A stretch of 64,000 nt of DNA. Origin: Terrimicrobium sacchariphilum (lineage in GTDB: Bacteria; Verrucomicrobiota; Verrucomicrobiia; Chthoniobacterales; Terrimicrobiaceae). The notes below the pieces were generated by a model. The model ran no database searches. It was not told where the DNA came from and worked only from the letters and a program-made list of their open reading frames with translations. Below, piece after piece: positions 52,159-62,659 of the stretch. A program made the position numbers and the translations under genes. The stretch spans positions 62,001 to 126,000 of the forward strand of contig NZ_BDCO01000001.1 of the NCBI RefSeq assembly GCF_001613545.1, given 5' to 3'. Within the stretch, counting starts at the first letter, position 1, and each line of letters begins with the position of its first letter.

Positions 52159-54444
52159 CTAGTGCTTCTTGTTCATGGCCGCGGTGAACCAGTCGACCTG
52201 GCCAAAACCGCCGCCTCCCCCGCCTCGGTTGCCGGAGCGATGGCGATCCACGTCGCGGGAGTTGCCTTCCTGGCGCTTCTCACCCGGCTTGCGGGCGGGA
52301 GCGGCCTCGGGCTTGCTCTTCATGGAGAGACCGACGCGCTTGCGGGCGAGATCGACCTCCATGACGGTGACATGGACCTTCTGGCCCACCTTCACCACGT
52401 CCGCAGGATTCTTCACGAACTGGTCGGAAAGCTGGCTGATGTGCACGAGACCGTCCTGATGCACGCCGATGTCAACGAAAGCGCCAAAGGCCGTGACGTT
52501 GGTCACGATGCCCGGGAGCTTCATGCCCGGCTGGAGCTGCTCCAGCTTCTCGACGCCATCGGCAAAGCTGAACGCCTCAAACTGCTGGCGCGGATCGCGG
52601 CCCGGTTTGGCCAGCTCCTGCATGATGTCGTTGAGGGTCGGCAGACCGACGTCGTCCGTGACGTACTTCTTCAGGTCGATCTTGTTGCGCTTCACGCCGT
52701 CCTTGAGCAGCTCGGAAACCGTCGCGCCGATGTCGCGGGCGATGTTGTTGAGGAGTTCGTAACGCTCCGGGTGCACGGCGCTCGCGTCGAGCGGGTCCTC
52801 GCCGTCGCGGATGCGCAGGAAGCCCGCCGCCTGCTCAAACGCCTTGGGTCCGAGATTGGCGACCTTGAGGAGTTCCTTGCGGCTCTTGAAGGGACCATTG
52901 GCATCGCGATGCTCGACGATGCTGGCGGCGGTGCGGGAGTTGAGGCCCGATACGTAGCTCAGCAGGTGCTTGCTCGCGGTGTTGAGTTCCACGCCCACGT
53001 TGTTCACGCAGGAGATGACGATGTCGTCGAGGGAACGCTTGAGCGCATTCTGGTCGACGTCGTGCTGATATTGACCGACACCGATCGACTTCGGGTCGAT
53101 CTTCACCAGCTCCGCCAGCGGGTCCATGAGACGACGACCGATGGAGACCGCGCCGCGCACGGTGATGTCGTGATTCGGGAATTCCTCACGGGCAACCTCC
53201 GAGGCCGAGTAAATCGACGCGCCGGACTCGTTGACCACGACGACCGGGATGGAGGTCGGCAGCTTGATCTTGCGGATAAAAGCCTCCGTCTCGCGGGACG
53301 CCGTGCCGTTGCCGATGGCGATGGCCTCGATGTGATGCTTCTTCACGAGAGAGTGCAACACCTCGGCGGCCTCGACCTGCTCGCGGGTGCTCTTCTCGGG
53401 GTAGATGACTTCGTTCTCGAGCAGCTTGCCCTGGCGATCGAGCACGACCACCTTGCAGCCCGTGCGGAAGCCCGGGTCGATGGCGAGCATCGTCTTCTGG
53501 CCCAGCGGCGAAGCGAGCAGCAGCTCGCGCAGGTTCTCAGCGAAAACGCGGATGGCTTCCTCGTCGGCCTTCTTCTTGAAGAAAATGCGGGCCTCGGCCT
53601 CCATGGCGAAACCGAGGAGACGCTTGTAACAATCCTGCGCGGCGAGGCGCACCTGCTCGGCGGCGGGCGATTTGCCGCGCACGAAGAGGTTTTCCACGAT
53701 AGTGAGCGCGTCCTCCTCCGGCGGAGTAAGGCGGGAGTACAGGAACCCCTCGGACTCGCCACGGCGAATGGCGAGGATGCGGTGCGAAGGCGCGGTGGCG
53801 GCGGGTTCGCTCCAGTCAAAGTAGTCCTTGAACTTCGCGCCCTCCTCTTCCTTGCCCAGGGCGACCTTGGATTTCAGCACGCCCTTGGTGAGGTAAAGGT
53901 CGCGCAGCTTGGCGCGCACCTCGGCGTCGTCGTTGATGCGCTCGGCGATGATGTCGCGGGCTCCGGCCAGCGCGGCCTCGGCGTCCGGCACTTCCTTGGC
54001 GGCGTCGACGAACGGAGCGGCTTCCGCCACCGGGTCGGTCGTGGCGTCCTGCGCCCAGAGGATGTCGGCGAGCGGCTCCAGGCCACGCTCCTTGGCGACA
54101 GTGGCCTTGGTGCGCTTCTTCGGGCGGAAGGGCAGGTAGATATCCTCCAGCGTCGCGAGCGTCTCGGCGCCGTCGATCTTGGCCTTGAGTTCCTCGGTCA
54201 AAAGCTTGCGCTCCTCCAGCGAGGAGACGATGGATTCGCGGCGCTTATCCAGCTCGACGAGCTGCTCGAGGCGGTCGCGAATCGAGGTGATCTGCACTTC
54301 GTCCAGCTCACCCGTGCGCTCTTTGCGGTAACGCGCGATAAAGGGCACCGTGGCTCCCTCCTCCAGGAGCATCGCTGTCGCGGCGACCTGACGGGGCTGC
54401 AGCTTCAGTTCCTGGGTAACTTTCAGTACGTATTTTTCGATCAT
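52159..54444 (-). CDS. tex: Tex family RNA-binding protein
   Basis: A 761-residue Tex/Spt6-like nucleic-acid-binding protein implicated in transcription and toxin gene expression. In order: an N-terminal Tex helical domain (ATVPFIARYRKERTGELDEV), a YqgF-like domain (LAIDPGFRTGCKVVVLD), helix-hairpin-helix repeats (VGVELNTASKHLLSYVSGL; VANLGPKAFEQAAGFLRI) and an S1 domain (PGIVTNVTAFGAFVDIGVHQ). The tail is rich in Arg and Gly and ends near RGGGGGGFGQVDWF. ATG 54444 (MIEKYVLKVTQEL) gives the usual family start; the frame is open to 54627 but without similarity. Confidence 0.95.
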   Translation of the reverse strand: MIEKYVLKVTQELKLQPRQVAATAMLLEEGATVPFIARYRKERTGELDEVQITSIRDRLEQLVELDKRRESIVSSLEERKLLTEELKAKIDGAETLATLEDIYLPFRPKKRTKATVAKERGLEPLADILWAQDATTDPVAEAAPFVDAAKEVPDAEAALAGARDIIAERINDDAEVRAKLRDLYLTKGVLKSKVALGKEEEGAKFKDYFDWSEPAATAPSHRILAIRRGESEGFLYSRLTPPEEDALTIVENLFVRGKSPAAEQVRLAAQDCYKRLLGFAMEAEARIFFKKKADEEAIRVFAENLRELLLASPLGQKTMLAIDPGFRTGCKVVVLDRQGKLLENEVIYPEKSTREQVEAAEVLHSLVKKHHIEAIAIGNGTASRETEAFIRKIKLPTSIPVVVVNESGASIYSASEVAREEFPNHDITVRGAVSIGRRLMDPLAELVKIDPKSIGVGQYQHDVDQNALKRSLDDIVISCVNNVGVELNTASKHLLSYVSGLNSRTAASIVEHRDANGPFKSRKELLKVANLGPKAFEQAAGFLRIRDGEDPLDASAVHPERYELLNNIARDIGATVSELLKDGVKRNKIDLKKYVTDDVGLPTLNDIMQELAKPGRDPRQQFEAFSFADGVEKLEQLQPGMKLPGIVTNVTAFGAFVDIGVHQDGLVHISQLSDQFVKNPADVVKVGQKVHVTVMEVDLARKRVGLSMKSKPEAAPARKPGEKRQEGNSRDVDRHRSGNRGGGGGGFGQVDWFTAAMNKKH

Positions 54445-54889
54445 TGCGGGAGAAAAAGGGTGCGTCATGTTGCGCCAATTCCGCGTGGAGTCAATGAGGA
54501 GAAAATTCCATTTCTCGCTTGCCCAACCCCCGTCGGCTTCCATGGTAGAATTCATCAACTCTGGCGAGGCTTCCCCAAACCGGAGGCCGTTGGAAAACTC
54601 CCGGATTACGTAGAATCCCGGTGCCACATGCCCGCATTACTTCCGATTTTTCCCACATCTCGGAGCATCCCGTGGAAAAACAAGCCTGAGAACTGATTGC
54701 AATTATAAGTTTTTCTTATTTTCTTGTTCGCCATCCCCCCCCGAGGGCATCCTCAGGCCAGTTGGCCGATTGATGAAAATCTTCAATCCCAGACGCGAGA
54801 GGGGTATCAATCCGGACAGTATTCTCCGGAAGGGGCAGTGCGTTTGCCGAGCAAGGAGCCAATCCCTGCATTCCCCGCGATAGCCTACC
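54445..54889. other. Divergent intergenic region tex / phosphoketolase
   Basis: No gene is seen in these 445 bases. A marked A+T-rich stretch (54697-54725) holds TATAAT on the minus strand (54707-54702) and TATAAG on the plus strand (54704-54709), so promoters for either gene may lie here. Neither has a good -35 box. The plus-strand open frame running into the phosphoketolase start has no similarity. Confidence 0.4.
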
Positions 54890-57265
54890 ATGAAACCCTC
54901 GATTCCCCAGGTCTCCGCCCCTTCCGATGAACTGATCGAAAAGATGAACGCCTGGTGGAGGGCCGCGAACTATCTCAACATCGGGCAGATTTACCTCAAG
55001 GCGAACCCGCTCGTGAAGGAGCCGCTCACGGTCGATCATATCAAGCCCCGCCTGCTCGGTCACTGGGGCACGTCGCCGGGACTGAATCTCGTCTACGTCC
55101 ACCTCAACCGGCTGATCAAGCAATACGGTCTCGATGTCGTCTACATGGCGGGGCCCGGCCACGGCGGCCCGGCCTTGGTGGCGAATGTATATCTGGAGGG
55201 GAGCTACACGGAGTTCTTCCCCGAGATCACCCGCGACGAGGCGGGACTGCTGAAGCTGTTCCGCCAGTTCTCCACGCCGGGAGGAATCCCGAGCCATGTC
55301 AGCGCAACCACCCCCGGCTCCATCCACGAAGGCGGCGAGTTGGGTTATGTCCTCGTCCATGCCTTTGGCGCAGTGATGGATAATCCCGAGCTTATCGTTG
55401 CGGCGGTGGTAGGCGACGGCGAGGCGGAGACAGGCCCGCTGGAGGGAAGCTGGAAAGGCATCCGCTTTATCAACCCCGAGCGCGACGGCGCGGTGCTCCC
55501 CATCCTGCACCTGAACGGCTACAAGATCTCCGGCCCCACCGTCTGGGGACGCGAGAGCGACGAGAATATCGCCCGCTTCCTGGAGGGGCATGGTTACGAG
55601 CCGCATTTCGTGGAGGGCGACGATCCGGCGGCGGTTCACCGGGACTTCGCCGTCTGCCTGGAGACCGCCATCCTCAAGATCCAGGCCATCCAGAAGGAAG
55701 CCCGCGAAAACGGCTTTACCACCCGCCCGGTCTGGCCGGCCATCGTCCTGCGCACGCCCAAGGGATGGACCGGCCCGAAGGTCGTCGACGGTCTGCCGGT
55801 GGAGGGAACCTTCCGAGCTCATCAGGTGCCGCTCTCCACGGTGCGGGAAAATCCCACCCATCTGAAGATGCTCGAGGAGTGGCTGCATAGCTACCGACCC
55901 GAGGAGCTTTTCGACGAAAACGGAACCTTCCGCGCCGACCTGTATGCCCTCGCCCCGGCGGGTGATCACCGCATGGGCGCAAACCCTCATGCCAATGGCG
56001 GCAAGCTCACCATCCCGCTCGACCTGCCGGATTTCTCCGATTACGCCGTGCCGGTCCCCTCGCCCGCAAAGGAACGCATCGAGTCGACGCGCGAACTCGG
56101 GAAATTCCTCCGCGATCTCTACAAGCGGAACCCGCATAACTTCCGCCTCTTCTGCCCGGACGAGACGAACTCAAACCGCCTCGGCGCGGTCTTTGAAGTC
56201 ACCGACCGCTGCTTCGTCAGTCCGCTCATCGCCATCGACGACCATGTCTCGCACACGGGCCGCGTAATGGAGGTGCTCAGCGAGCATAACTGCCATGGCT
56301 GGCTGGAGGGCTACAATCTGACGGGACGCCACGGGCTCTTTGCCACCTACGAGGCCTTTGCCATGGTGGCGGATTCCATGTCGATGCAGCACGCGAAGTG
56401 GCTGGAGCACTGCCGCCACATCCCGTGGCGCAAGCCGGTGCCGTCGCTGAATTACCTGCTCACCTCGACCTGCTGGCGCAATGACCACAATGGATTCAGC
56501 CATCAGGGCCCCGGCTTCATCGACAATCTCATCAACAAGCGCCCCGAGGTCGCCCGCGTCTATCTCCCGCCCGATGCGAACTGCCTGCTCAGCGTGGCGG
56601 ATCACTGCTTCCGCAGCACGAACTACCTCAACGCCATCGTCATCGACAAGCAGCCGCAGTTGCAATACCTGACGATGGAACAGGCGCGGGCACATTGCGC
56701 ACGCGGCGCGGATATCTGGACGTGGTGCAGCAATTGCCCGCCGGATGAAGAACCCGACATCGTGCTCGCCTGCGCGGGCGACATCGCGACGCAGGAAACC
56801 GTCGCCGCCGCGTGGCTGCTGCGCCAGCACCTCCCGAGCGTGCGCGTGCGCGTCGTCAACATCGTCGACCTCATGGCGCTACCGCCCCGCGACAAGCATC
56901 CGCACGGGATGGATCACACCGATTTCGTCCGCCTCTTCACGGAGAAAGGGCACGTCATCTTTGCCTTCCACGGCTTCCCTGGCGTGGTGCACCAGCTCAT
57001 TCATGGCCGCCCCGATCAGGACCGCTTCCATGTGCGCGGCTACATTGAAGAGGGCACGACGACCACGCCTTTTGACATGGTGGTGCTCAATAAGATGAGC
57101 CGCATCCACCTTTGCCAGGATGTGATTCGCCACGTGCCACGGCTCGCGGGCGAGGAAACGCGCCTGCTCCAGGCTACCGAGGATTTGCTCCAGAAACACC
57201 GCCGCTATGTCCGCGAGCATTTCGAGGACCTCCCCGAGATCGCGGACTGGGTCTGGACGGACTGA
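54890..57265 (+). CDS. xfp: Phosphoketolase (D-xylulose 5-phosphate/fructose 6-phosphate)
   Basis: A 791-residue TPP-dependent enzyme that cleaves xylulose 5-phosphate or fructose 6-phosphate with phosphate to acetyl phosphate. Typical blocks: [56 protein letters not shown], the TPP/Mg site [24 protein letters not shown], and later [20 protein letters not shown] and [11 protein letters not shown]. The length matches the family (790-830). The P-type ATPase gene starts three bases later, so the two form an operon. It would feed acetate and ATP formation from pentoses or hexoses. Confidence 0.97.
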   Translation: MKPSIPQVSAPSDELIEKMNAWWRAANYLNIGQIYLKANPLVKEPLTVDHIKPRLLGHWGTSPGLNLVYVHLNRLIKQYGLDVVYMAGPGHGGPALVANVYLEGSYTEFFPEITRDEAGLLKLFRQFSTPGGIPSHVSATTPGSIHEGGELGYVLVHAFGAVMDNPELIVAAVVGDGEAETGPLEGSWKGIRFINPERDGAVLPILHLNGYKISGPTVWGRESDENIARFLEGHGYEPHFVEGDDPAAVHRDFAVCLETAILKIQAIQKEARENGFTTRPVWPAIVLRTPKGWTGPKVVDGLPVEGTFRAHQVPLSTVRENPTHLKMLEEWLHSYRPEELFDENGTFRADLYALAPAGDHRMGANPHANGGKLTIPLDLPDFSDYAVPVPSPAKERIESTRELGKFLRDLYKRNPHNFRLFCPDETNSNRLGAVFEVTDRCFVSPLIAIDDHVSHTGRVMEVLSEHNCHGWLEGYNLTGRHGLFATYEAFAMVADSMSMQHAKWLEHCRHIPWRKPVPSLNYLLTSTCWRNDHNGFSHQGPGFIDNLINKRPEVARVYLPPDANCLLSVADHCFRSTNYLNAIVIDKQPQLQYLTMEQARAHCARGADIWTWCSNCPPDEEPDIVLACAGDIATQETVAAAWLLRQHLPSVRVRVVNIVDLMALPPRDKHPHGMDHTDFVRLFTEKGHVIFAFHGFPGVVHQLIHGRPDQDRFHVRGYIEEGTTTTPFDMVVLNKMSRIHLCQDVIRHVPRLAGEETRLLQATEDLLQKHRRYVREHFEDLPEIADWVWTD

Positions 57266-57268
57266 TTT

Positions 57269-59812
57269 ATGCCAGCGTCAAACGACACCCCCATCGTGAA
57301 AACTCCCCAGCAGGTCCTGGCCGAGCAATCGGTCGACCCGGCCAAGGGACTGACCCCGGAGGACGCCTCCGCCCGGCTTCAGAAATATGGCCCGAACGCC
57401 ATCGAGGAAAAGAGCCAGAGCGCGCTGAAGCGCTTCCTCGGTTACTTCTGGGGACCGCTGCCGTGGATGGTGGAGGCGCCTGCCGTGATGGCCGCGCTCA
57501 TCGGCGACTGGGTGGATTTCTCGATCATCGTCTTCATGCTCGTCTTCAATGGCGTGCTGGGATTCTGGGAGGAAAGCACCGCGTCCAACGCGCTCTCCGC
57601 CCTGAAGAATTCCCTCGCCCTCACCGCCAAGGCCCTGCGTAAGGCCGCCTGGGGTGACGTCCCAGCGCGCGACCTCGTGCCCGGCGACATTGTGCGCGTG
57701 CGGCTGGGCGACGTGATTCCCGCCGACGGGGTTCTGCTGGAGGGCGATTATCTCGATATCGACCAGTCGGCGCTCACGGGCGAATCGCTCTCGGTTTCCA
57801 AAAAAGGCGGCGATGTCGTGTACTCCGGCTCCATTGTGAAAAAGGGCGAGATGACGCTTGTCGTCACCGCCACCGGCACGAACACCTTCTTTGGCCGCAC
57901 GGCCAAGCTCGTCGCCTCTGCCGGAACCAAGTCCCACCTTCAGGAAGCCGTCGTCGGCATCGGGAATTTCCTCATCATCCTCACCCTCGCTCTCGCGGCG
58001 GTGCTGATCGTGGATCAGCTCGCGGGAATGCGCGGGCATTTCTCGAAGAACGGCCTCTTCGGCCTCGCGGAATACGTCCTCGTCCTGCTCGTGGCGGCGG
58101 TTCCCTTCACCACGCCGGCCGTCCTTTCCGTCACGATGGCCCTCGGCGCGAAGATGCTCGCCATCAAGAAGGCCATCGTCTCCCGGCTGGAATCCATCGA
58201 GGAACTCGCGGGCATCGACATCCTTTGCTCCGACAAGACGGGCACGCTCACGCAGAACAAGCTCACGCTCGGCGATGTCCTCCCGTGGAATGGCGCGACC
58301 GCGCAGGACGTGATCCTCGCCGGGGTGCTCGCCTCCAAGCTGGAAGACAAAGACCCCATCGACCTCGCCATCGCCGCCGGGCTGAAGGATCAGTCAACCG
58401 CCAGCGCCTGGACGCTGAAAACCTTCGTTCCGTTTGATCCGGTGAGCAAGCGCACGGAGGCTATGCTCACGGACGCCGCAGGCAGGACCATCCAGACCAC
58501 GAAGGGCATGCCAGCGGTCATCCTCAGCCTTTGCGACCTGAGCGACGCCGACCGGAAAAAGGCGGAGGATTCCGTCACCGCGCTGGCCACCCGCGGCATG
58601 CGCGCCCTCGCCTCCGCTCGAAAGGACGAAGGCGGCAAGTGGATCTTTCTCGGCATCCTGCCCCTCATGGACCCGCCGCGCACGGATTCCAAACAGACCA
58701 TCGCGGAAGCCCGCGAACTCGGCGTGCAGGTCAAGATGGTCACCGGCGACGATGTCGCCATCGCCCGCACGATCTCGGGCGAACTCGGCATGGGCGAGAA
58801 CATCCAGCTCGCCTCCGACCTCTTCCCGGAAGGCACCTCGGTCGACAAACTGCCCGCCAATGCCGCCGCCCACATCGCGGCGGTTGACGGGTTTGCCCGC
58901 GTCTTCCCCGAGCACAAATATGGCGTGGTGAAAGCCCTCCAGGATGCGGGGCATATCGTCGGAATGACCGGCGACGGCGTGAACGACGCCCCCGCGCTGA
59001 AACAGGCCGACGTGGGAATCGCCGTCTCGGGAGCAACCGATGCCGCCCGCGCCGCGGCCGCGCTCGTGCTGACTGCTCCCGGCCTGTCCGTCATCATCGA
59101 CGGCATCAAGGAGGCCCGCCGCATCTTTGAGCGGATGATGAGCTACATGCTCTACCGCATCGCCATGACGGTCGCGATCATGTTCTTCGTCGTCACGGCG
59201 GTAGTCTGCTATGACTTCTTCCCGCTCAGCGCTGTGATGATCATCGCCCTCGCGCTGCTGGACGATCTGCCGATCATGACGATCGCGTATGACAATGCCT
59301 CCGCCGCCCCGCAGCCGGTGAAGTGGCACATGCCGCGCATCTTCATGATCTCCTCGATCCTCGGCATCTTCGCCGTGGTGGAGAGCTTTCTCCTGCTCTT
59401 CCTCAGCCAGGACATCTACCACCTCGATAAACCGCACATCCAGACGATGATGTTCCTGCAACTCGTCGCCGGAGGTCACCTGATGCTCTTTGTCACGAGG
59501 GCCACAGGGCCATTCTGGAAACCGCCTTTCCCCGACATGCGGCTCTTCGTCGCCATCGTGGGCACCCAGGTCGTCGCCGTGCTTCTCTGCGGCTTCGGCG
59601 CGGGAACCGTGGTGCCCGCCCTGCCGTGGAACATCATCGGCTGGGTCTGGGTTTACAACATCGCGTGGATGTTCCTCCTCGATTTCGTGAAGCTCATGAT
59701 CTACCGCGTGCTCGACGGCTGGAATCTCCACGAGGGACGGTCGTTCTTCACCACCATCCGCACCCACCTCAGCCCCTTCGGCTCGCTCTATGCGAAGAAG
59801 GGGCCTCGGTAA
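57269..59812 (+). CDS. P-type H+-ATPase (plasma-membrane proton pump type, P3A-like)
   Basis: An 847-residue ATPase. Phosphorylated D322 lies in CSDKTGTLTQNKL, the dephosphorylation loop is ALTGESLSV, and the hinge is MTGDGVNDAPALKQADVGIAV. The cation N-terminal motif (GLTPEDASARLQKYGPNAIEE) and ten predicted helices are present. The region VLVAAVPFTTPAVLSVTMALG and the absence of heavy-metal CPx motifs place it with proton-exporting P-ATPases rather than metal pumps. It is downstream of and probably co-translated with phosphoketolase, suggesting proton export during acid-forming metabolism. Exact ion specificity is inferred. Confidence 0.9.
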   Translation: MPASNDTPIVKTPQQVLAEQSVDPAKGLTPEDASARLQKYGPNAIEEKSQSALKRFLGYFWGPLPWMVEAPAVMAALIGDWVDFSIIVFMLVFNGVLGFWEESTASNALSALKNSLALTAKALRKAAWGDVPARDLVPGDIVRVRLGDVIPADGVLLEGDYLDIDQSALTGESLSVSKKGGDVVYSGSIVKKGEMTLVVTATGTNTFFGRTAKLVASAGTKSHLQEAVVGIGNFLIILTLALAAVLIVDQLAGMRGHFSKNGLFGLAEYVLVLLVAAVPFTTPAVLSVTMALGAKMLAIKKAIVSRLESIEELAGIDILCSDKTGTLTQNKLTLGDVLPWNGATAQDVILAGVLASKLEDKDPIDLAIAAGLKDQSTASAWTLKTFVPFDPVSKRTEAMLTDAAGRTIQTTKGMPAVILSLCDLSDADRKKAEDSVTALATRGMRALASARKDEGGKWIFLGILPLMDPPRTDSKQTIAEARELGVQVKMVTGDDVAIARTISGELGMGENIQLASDLFPEGTSVDKLPANAAAHIAAVDGFARVFPEHKYGVVKALQDAGHIVGMTGDGVNDAPALKQADVGIAVSGATDAARAAAALVLTAPGLSVIIDGIKEARRIFERMMSYMLYRIAMTVAIMFFVVTAVVCYDFFPLSAVMIIALALLDDLPIMTIAYDNASAAPQPVKWHMPRIFMISSILGIFAVVESFLLLFLSQDIYHLDKPHIQTMMFLQLVAGGHLMLFVTRATGPFWKPPFPDMRLFVAIVGTQVVAVLLCGFGAGTVVPALPWNIIGWVWVYNIAWMFLLDFVKLMIYRVLDGWNLHEGRSFFTTIRTHLSPFGSLYAKKGPR

Positions 59813-59824
59813 GGATGTATTAGC

Positions 59825-60367
59825 TTAACGAAGCGGAGCCGTCGCGAGGGTCGCCACGCGGCGGTAGCCTCGGTGGGAAAGTTCCGCCGCAGCGTAGGAC
59901 GCAAAGGCGGGACTCTGCCCGACTGCGGGGAGCAGGACGATCATCTCGTCGCTGATCGCATCGAGCTTCGGCCGGATGTCGCGCTTCAGGTCAAACGGCG
60001 GGTACGCGGGCAGTGTTCCTCCCCGGCTCCAGGAGCGGATGAGCGTCTTCTGGATTGCGCGGGAAGCCGCCATCTGGGCCTTCATGAAGGCCTCGACCTG
60101 CAAAGGAGGCACGCCCCTGGCCTCCCCCTTGCTGACGAGGCCAGCCAAGAGCTCCGCCTCGCGCTTCGGATCGTAGACCGGCAGAGTGTCGCGGAATTTG
60201 ACCCATGCGACCTGCGAGGCGAGGTCCAGCCGGTTACCCATCAGCTCGACCATGCGCTTCTGCGGCAGCGTCGGGTGAAAGGAAGACTGGGATGCAGGCG
60301 TGGCGCATCCCCCGACGAGCGCGAGGCAACACATGGCGAGAAAGGAACGTGTCAGCGTTTTCATCAT
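59825..60367 (-). CDS. Secreted chorismate mutase-like lipoprotein (AroQ gamma type)
   Basis: A 180-residue protein. The N-terminus [21 protein letters not shown] is a lipoprotein-type signal with Cys21. The mature part has the all-helical AroQ pattern: RMVELMGNRLDLASQVAWVK, DPKREAELLAGLVSKGEARG, then VEAFMKAQMAASRAIQ near the active site, with a C-terminal helical extension typical of the gamma class. Such periplasmic chorismate mutases occur in diverse bacteria and their role is debated. The ATG overlaps the stop of the upstream oxidoreductase gene (TGATG), an unexpected operon partner. The active-site residues fit in outline but were not aligned. Confidence 0.7.
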   Translation of the reverse strand: MMKTLTRSFLAMCCLALVGGCATPASQSSFHPTLPQKRMVELMGNRLDLASQVAWVKFRDTLPVYDPKREAELLAGLVSKGEARGVPPLQVEAFMKAQMAASRAIQKTLIRSWSRGGTLPAYPPFDLKRDIRPKLDAISDEMIVLLPAVGQSPAFASYAAAELSHRGYRRVATLATAPLR

Positions 60368-61524
60368 CAGAGCGTGGGAAATTTCACCCACTTCGCGCCG
60401 AGGCTGGAGCTTTTCACCGCCGTCTCGATGAAGGCCATGCCATACACGCCGTCGTCGATCGTCGGGTAATCCACATCCTTCGGTACCTTCTTGCCCGTAA
60501 CCGCCGCACGGATGGCGCGGAAGGCCTCGATGTAGATGTTTCCAAAGGCTTCCAGATAGCCCTCGGGATGCCCGGCGGGAATGCGCGTGAATTTCTGGAG
60601 CTTCGGCGAGAGGTAGCCATTGCCCCGGCCCCAGACCTGGCGCGGCTGGTCGGGGTACTTCACCACGAGCTGGTTCGGATGCTCCTGATGCCACTCCAGG
60701 GAGGCTTTCGAGCCATAGACGCGGATGTTGAGATTATTCTCCTCGCCGATGGCGATCTGCGAGGCGAAGAGCGTGCCCTTCGCGCCGCCCTTGTAACGCA
60801 CAAGAATGCTGCCGTCGTCGTCGAGCAGGCGGCCTTTCACAAAGGTGGAAAGGTCCGCGCAGAGGCTCTCGATCTCCAGCCCGGTGATGTAGTGGGCGAG
60901 ATTCTCGGCATGCGTGCCGATGTCGCCGAGCGAACCCGCCGCGCCGCTGCGCTTTGGGTCCGTGCGCCACGCAGCCTGCTTCTGCCCGTCCTTTTCGAGG
61001 AAGGAACTCAGCCAGCCCTGCGGGTACTCGGCCACCACCTTGCGGATCTCGCCGAGGTAGCCGGAGCGCACGAGCTCGCGCGCCTGCTTCACCATGACAT
61101 TGCCGGTGTAGTTGTGAGTCAATACAAAGATCTTGCCGCTCTTTGCCACCACCTTGCGCAGCTCCTTGGCCTGCCTGAGGTCAAAGGTCACAGGCTTGTC
61201 GCAGATCACGTTGAAGCCGCTCTCCAGGAAAAGCTTCGCCGGACCGAAGTGCTGGTGGTTCGGCGTGACGATGACGACGAAATCGAGGCGCTCGCTGGCG
61301 GGCCGGTCTTTTTCCGCCGCCGCCATTTCCTCATAGCTGCCGTAGACTCGCGAGGGATCGAGGTTCAGATCCGCGCCGGATTCCCGCGAGCGCGTTGCAT
61401 CCGAGGAGAAGGCCCCGGCCACGAGTTCCGCCTGCTGGTCCATCGCCGCCGCGATGCGGTGAACCGCACCAATAAAGGCTCCGCGGCCACCGCCTATCAT
61501 TCCGTATCGAAGTTTGCGTGCCAT
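60367..61524 (-). CDS. Gfo/Idh/MocA family oxidoreductase
   Basis: A 385-residue NAD(P)-dependent sugar-type dehydrogenase. The Rossmann loop [16 protein letters not shown] is near the N-terminus, the catalytic Lys segment is [16 protein letters not shown], and the structural block [17 protein letters not shown] is conserved. It lies 8 bases after an isomerase-like TIM-barrel gene, and the stop overlaps the chorismate mutase start. The operon resembles inositol or other cyclic-sugar degradation modules of Verrucomicrobia. The substrate is not predictable. Confidence 0.92.
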   Translation of the reverse strand: MARKLRYGMIGGGRGAFIGAVHRIAAAMDQQAELVAGAFSSDATRSRESGADLNLDPSRVYGSYEEMAAAEKDRPASERLDFVVIVTPNHQHFGPAKLFLESGFNVICDKPVTFDLRQAKELRKVVAKSGKIFVLTHNYTGNVMVKQARELVRSGYLGEIRKVVAEYPQGWLSSFLEKDGQKQAAWRTDPKRSGAAGSLGDIGTHAENLAHYITGLEIESLCADLSTFVKGRLLDDDGSILVRYKGGAKGTLFASQIAIGEENNLNIRVYGSKASLEWHQEHPNQLVVKYPDQPRQVWGRGNGYLSPKLQKFTRIPAGHPEGYLEAFGNIYIEAFRAIRAAVTGKKVPKDVDYPTIDDGVYGMAFIETAVKSSSLGAKWVKFPTL

Positions 61525-61532
61525 AAAAAATC

Positions 61533-62570
61533 CTACTGCTCTGCTTTGTCGAAGGCCGAATCAAACGCGCGTGCGCTGGAGGGAAAATCCAGGGCGCGGA
61601 CAGCGCGAGCCGCCTCGGTCGCGCCGTGGATGCGGTCCATGCGCGCATCCTCCCACTCCACGGAGAGCGGGCCGTGGTAGCCGATGTCGTTGAGCGCAAC
61701 GATCACATCCTCAAAGCGGATGTCGCCGCGCCCGATCGAGCGAAAATCCCAGAACCGCCGTGCATCGCCAAAGCTCGTGTGCCCGCCGAAGACGCCGACT
61801 GATCCGTCACCGTGGCCCCACCAGACGTCCTTCATATGGGCGTGGTAAATGCGGTCGGAGAAGGTACGGATGAACTTCACATAATCCACCCCCTGATAGC
61901 CGAGATGCGAGGGGTCGTAGTTAAAGCCAAAGCGCTTGTGCCCGTCGACGGCCTCAATGGCCCGTTGGGCGGAGACAATATCAAAGGCGATCTCCGTCGG
62001 ATGCACCTCGAGAGCGAAGTTCACATTCAGCGCGTCGAAGGCGTCGAGGATAGGCGTCCAGCGTGCCGCAAAATCCTCAAACCCCTTGTCCCAGTAGGCC
62101 TGCGTCGTCGGCGGAAAGGCATAGATGGAGTGCCAGATCGAGGAGCCGGTGAATCCATTGACCACGGCCAGTTCCCCGGCCTTCGCGCCCGGCTTGGCAT
62201 CGAAAAACGCGCGGGCGGCCTTGCCCGTGGCGATCATCTCCTCGGCAGCCCGCTGGCGAACACCCTCGGGATTTCCATCGCCCCAGACGGCAGGCGGCAG
62301 GATGTTGCGATGGCGGTCGTCAATGAGATCGCACACGGCCTGGCCGACGAGGTGATTGGAGATCGCGTGGCAGGTCAGATCATTTTCCGCGAGGAGCTTC
62401 CAGTGATTCGGAATGTAGTCCGGGTCCGTGAGGGCCTTGCGGACATCGAAGTGGTCGCCCCAGCAGGCGAGTTCAACGCCATCGTATCCCATGGACTTGA
62501 CGAGCGGGAGGAGTTCGCGAACCGGGAGGTCCGCCCATTGGCCGGTAAACAACGTGAGGGGTCGGGGCAT
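61533..62570 (-). CDS. Sugar phosphate isomerase/epimerase family (TIM barrel)
   Basis: A 345-residue xylose-isomerase-like TIM barrel. Metal-ligand regions are seen as [54 protein letters not shown] and [11 protein letters not shown] (E, H, D, H, E order typical of the superfamily). It is first gene of the three-gene minus-strand operon with an oxidoreductase and a secreted chorismate mutase. It is longer than the related enzyme at 34428 (256 residues), so the two are unlikely to be close paralogues. Confidence 0.9.
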   Translation of the reverse strand: MPRPLTLFTGQWADLPVRELLPLVKSMGYDGVELACWGDHFDVRKALTDPDYIPNHWKLLAENDLTCHAISNHLVGQAVCDLIDDRHRNILPPAVWGDGNPEGVRQRAAEEMIATGKAARAFFDAKPGAKAGELAVVNGFTGSSIWHSIYAFPPTTQAYWDKGFEDFAARWTPILDAFDALNVNFALEVHPTEIAFDIVSAQRAIEAVDGHKRFGFNYDPSHLGYQGVDYVKFIRTFSDRIYHAHMKDVWWGHGDGSVGVFGGHTSFGDARRFWDFRSIGRGDIRFEDVIVALNDIGYHGPLSVEWEDARMDRIHGATEAARAVRALDFPSSARAFDSAFDKAEQ

Positions 62571-62659
62571 GAGGCCGTAATGTGTCAGCCTCGCCGCCCG
62601 GGCGCAAGTCGAGGGATTCCCCCTTGTTCCTGCCTGCGATTTGCGCCAGAAACGGGAAA

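Noticed and set aside
52147-54696. An 849-codon plus-strand open frame opposite tex
   Set aside because: Same antisense effect; tex is unmistakable and the plus-strand protein has no recognisable domain.
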